A stretch of DNA of 64,000 nt from Hyaloscypha bicolor E (lineage: Eukaryota > Ascomycota > Leotiomycetes > Helotiales > Hyaloscyphaceae): positions 62,001 through 126,000 of the forward strand of contig NW_020194625.1 in NCBI RefSeq assembly GCF_002865645.1, written 5' to 3'. The translations under genes were made by a program, and so were the position numbers. The notes below the pieces were generated by a model. The model made no database searches and had not been told where the DNA came from. It worked only from the letters and a program-made list of their open reading frames with translations. Below, one piece after another: positions 62,992 through 64,000 of the stretch (positions are counted from its first letter, which is position 1; every line of letters starts with the position of its first letter).

Positions 62992-63200
62992 GCTAGCCTA
63001 AGCCTTATTTTAGCCTTATTTCGCTTTTCTAATCTCCGAGCATACGTGCACGGTCACGTGACTAAATAATTAACTATAATCAATTATAGTTGATTATAGT
63101 TGATTATGATTTGATTAAGTAGATTTTGACTTGATTTGATTTGATTCAGAGGCGATAATCAAATCAAGCTAAATCATTTGACACACTGCAAGTAATGTAT
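62992..63200. repeat. Right copy of the direct repeat
   Basis: Shares agtagattttgacttgatttgattt with 62025-62060 and includes tandem tatagttgattatagttgatta. A CACGTG box is at about 63054. Confidence 0.6.
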
Positions 63201-64000
63201 ACAAACCAAGTGAGATCAGCGGGCCGGCCCGTAGGTCAAGGCTTAAGCGAGTCCAGGTCGTAACATGATATTATTAAAGGCTATCGTTGGTAGGTTTCCC
63301 AAGGAGTTCTTAATATAGAATAGCAGGGCTATAAAAGCCGAAACTATTTTTAGATTCGGAGTACTACAATTGCAAGTAGATCAGGTTGAAATACTATACT
63401 ATAGAGTAATCATGCCTGAAGTATATTACTTTAATATACTACAAGATAGCGTACGTGCCTTATTTATACTTCAGGCCCGAGTACTCTCAGCTATAGTACT
63501 GTAACTAAGAGTACGTTAGCTTGTAGGACTATACCTCAGAGTATTACAGGATAACGTACACGGTTTTTTCATACCTTAGCCCCGAGTAACTTACTCTTAG
63601 TAGTAATACCATAACTGAGCATGTGCTTTAATATTAATTTCTAGATATCGAACTAATTACTTAAAATATCTTGCTAGTAATACGGATTTCCGGTTTCTCT
63701 AACCTTGCTTGTCTTGTCAAATCTATACTAATAATTCCCGTAATAGTCTTCTAGAGTGGACAATTCTTCTAGGATTTCTCTCCAGCTTAAGCCCCTCCCG
63801 AGAAGTTTCTACACTTTGTTCTTCCACAGGTAACTATGCGCCAGCCTTGAACTACTATTAGTTCCCGGAGGCGGTTACTGGGGTTCTCCGCGAGAGCTAG
63901 TTGAGGACTTGGGAGCCAAAACGGGATCCCCACACCAATCTGCGTTAAGTGCCTATTTCGGCTCCCCCTTTACCGACGGGCCGGAGCCAATTTAAGCTCC
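63201..64000. other. Island with TATA box and degenerate repeats, no gene called
   Basis: A TATAAAAG box lies at about 63331. Between 63400 and 63600 two related segments recur (gcgtacgtgcctt...cccgagtac and aacgtacacggttt...cccgagtaa). The last 110 bases have balanced composition and ggagcc/ggctcc inverted pairs (for example 63960-63985), suggesting the edge of a less mutated region. No protein is supported. Confidence 0.4.

Noticed and set aside
1..64000. Mitochondrial DNA, because of the high AT content
   Set aside because: No mitochondrial genes, rRNA or tRNA are seen; transposons, spliceosomal introns, HET domains and CpA-depleted composition point to nuclear RIP DNA.

Overview
The window looks like nuclear DNA of a filamentous ascomycete (Pezizomycotina). 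Support: two genes with the HET domain of vegetative incompatibility, spliceosomal introns of fungal type (65 bp and 201 bp), fungal Helitron, Gypsy-type and integrase-core elements, several MITE-like elements, and heavy repeat-induced point mutation (RIP). Across most of the 64 kb the dinucleotides CA and TG are nearly absent while TA is in great excess and CG survives. In degenerate reading frames almost every stop is TAA or TAG where Gln or Trp is expected. The species cannot be named from the sequence.

Layout. 1-1675: AT-rich RIP relic with a tandem duplication. 1675-5450: less mutated island with a broken C2H2/SANT-like gene (minus), an old inverted-repeat pair and a 479-bp Mutator-like MITE. 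5451-8240: RIP-killed integrase-core gene with one intron. 8560-13300: RIP-killed Helitron Rep-helicase, followed by a strong foldback. 14305-14608: solo LTR. 14930-17150: two partly preserved coding relics, a short 18-bp array and promoter-like sequence. 17100-21026: AT-rich sequence and a minus-strand Ala/Pro-rich, TPR-like gene split by a 1.3-kb TA-flanked element. 21027-34146: 13.1-kb Gypsy-type retrotransposon with matching 303-bp LTRs, gag-pol and an unexplained extra 4.6 kb. 34318-37762: DNA transposon with TIRs. 37959-40183: HET pseudogene with a MITE in it. 41140-41406: Harbinger-like MITE. 43110-52520: two nested copies of one repeat family in opposite orientation, the older also carrying a 1.2-kb TA-flanked element. 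52520-58461: unresolved RIP DNA. 58462-58765: solo LTR. 59700-61555: RIP-killed HET-ankyrin gene (minus). 61560-64000: an 18-bp minisatellite and a less mutated island with two short orphan ORFs.

No gene here is confidently intact. The window is best read as a RIP-silenced heterochromatic block that has trapped transposons together with remnants of the fungal self/non-self recognition repertoire (HET, HET-ankyrin, a possible TPR protein). Nested insertions give a relative chronology. The points most worth following are the HET-ANK relic, the two TA-flanked AT-rich elements with duplicated 17-18-bp motifs in their termini, and the extra cargo of the Gypsy element.
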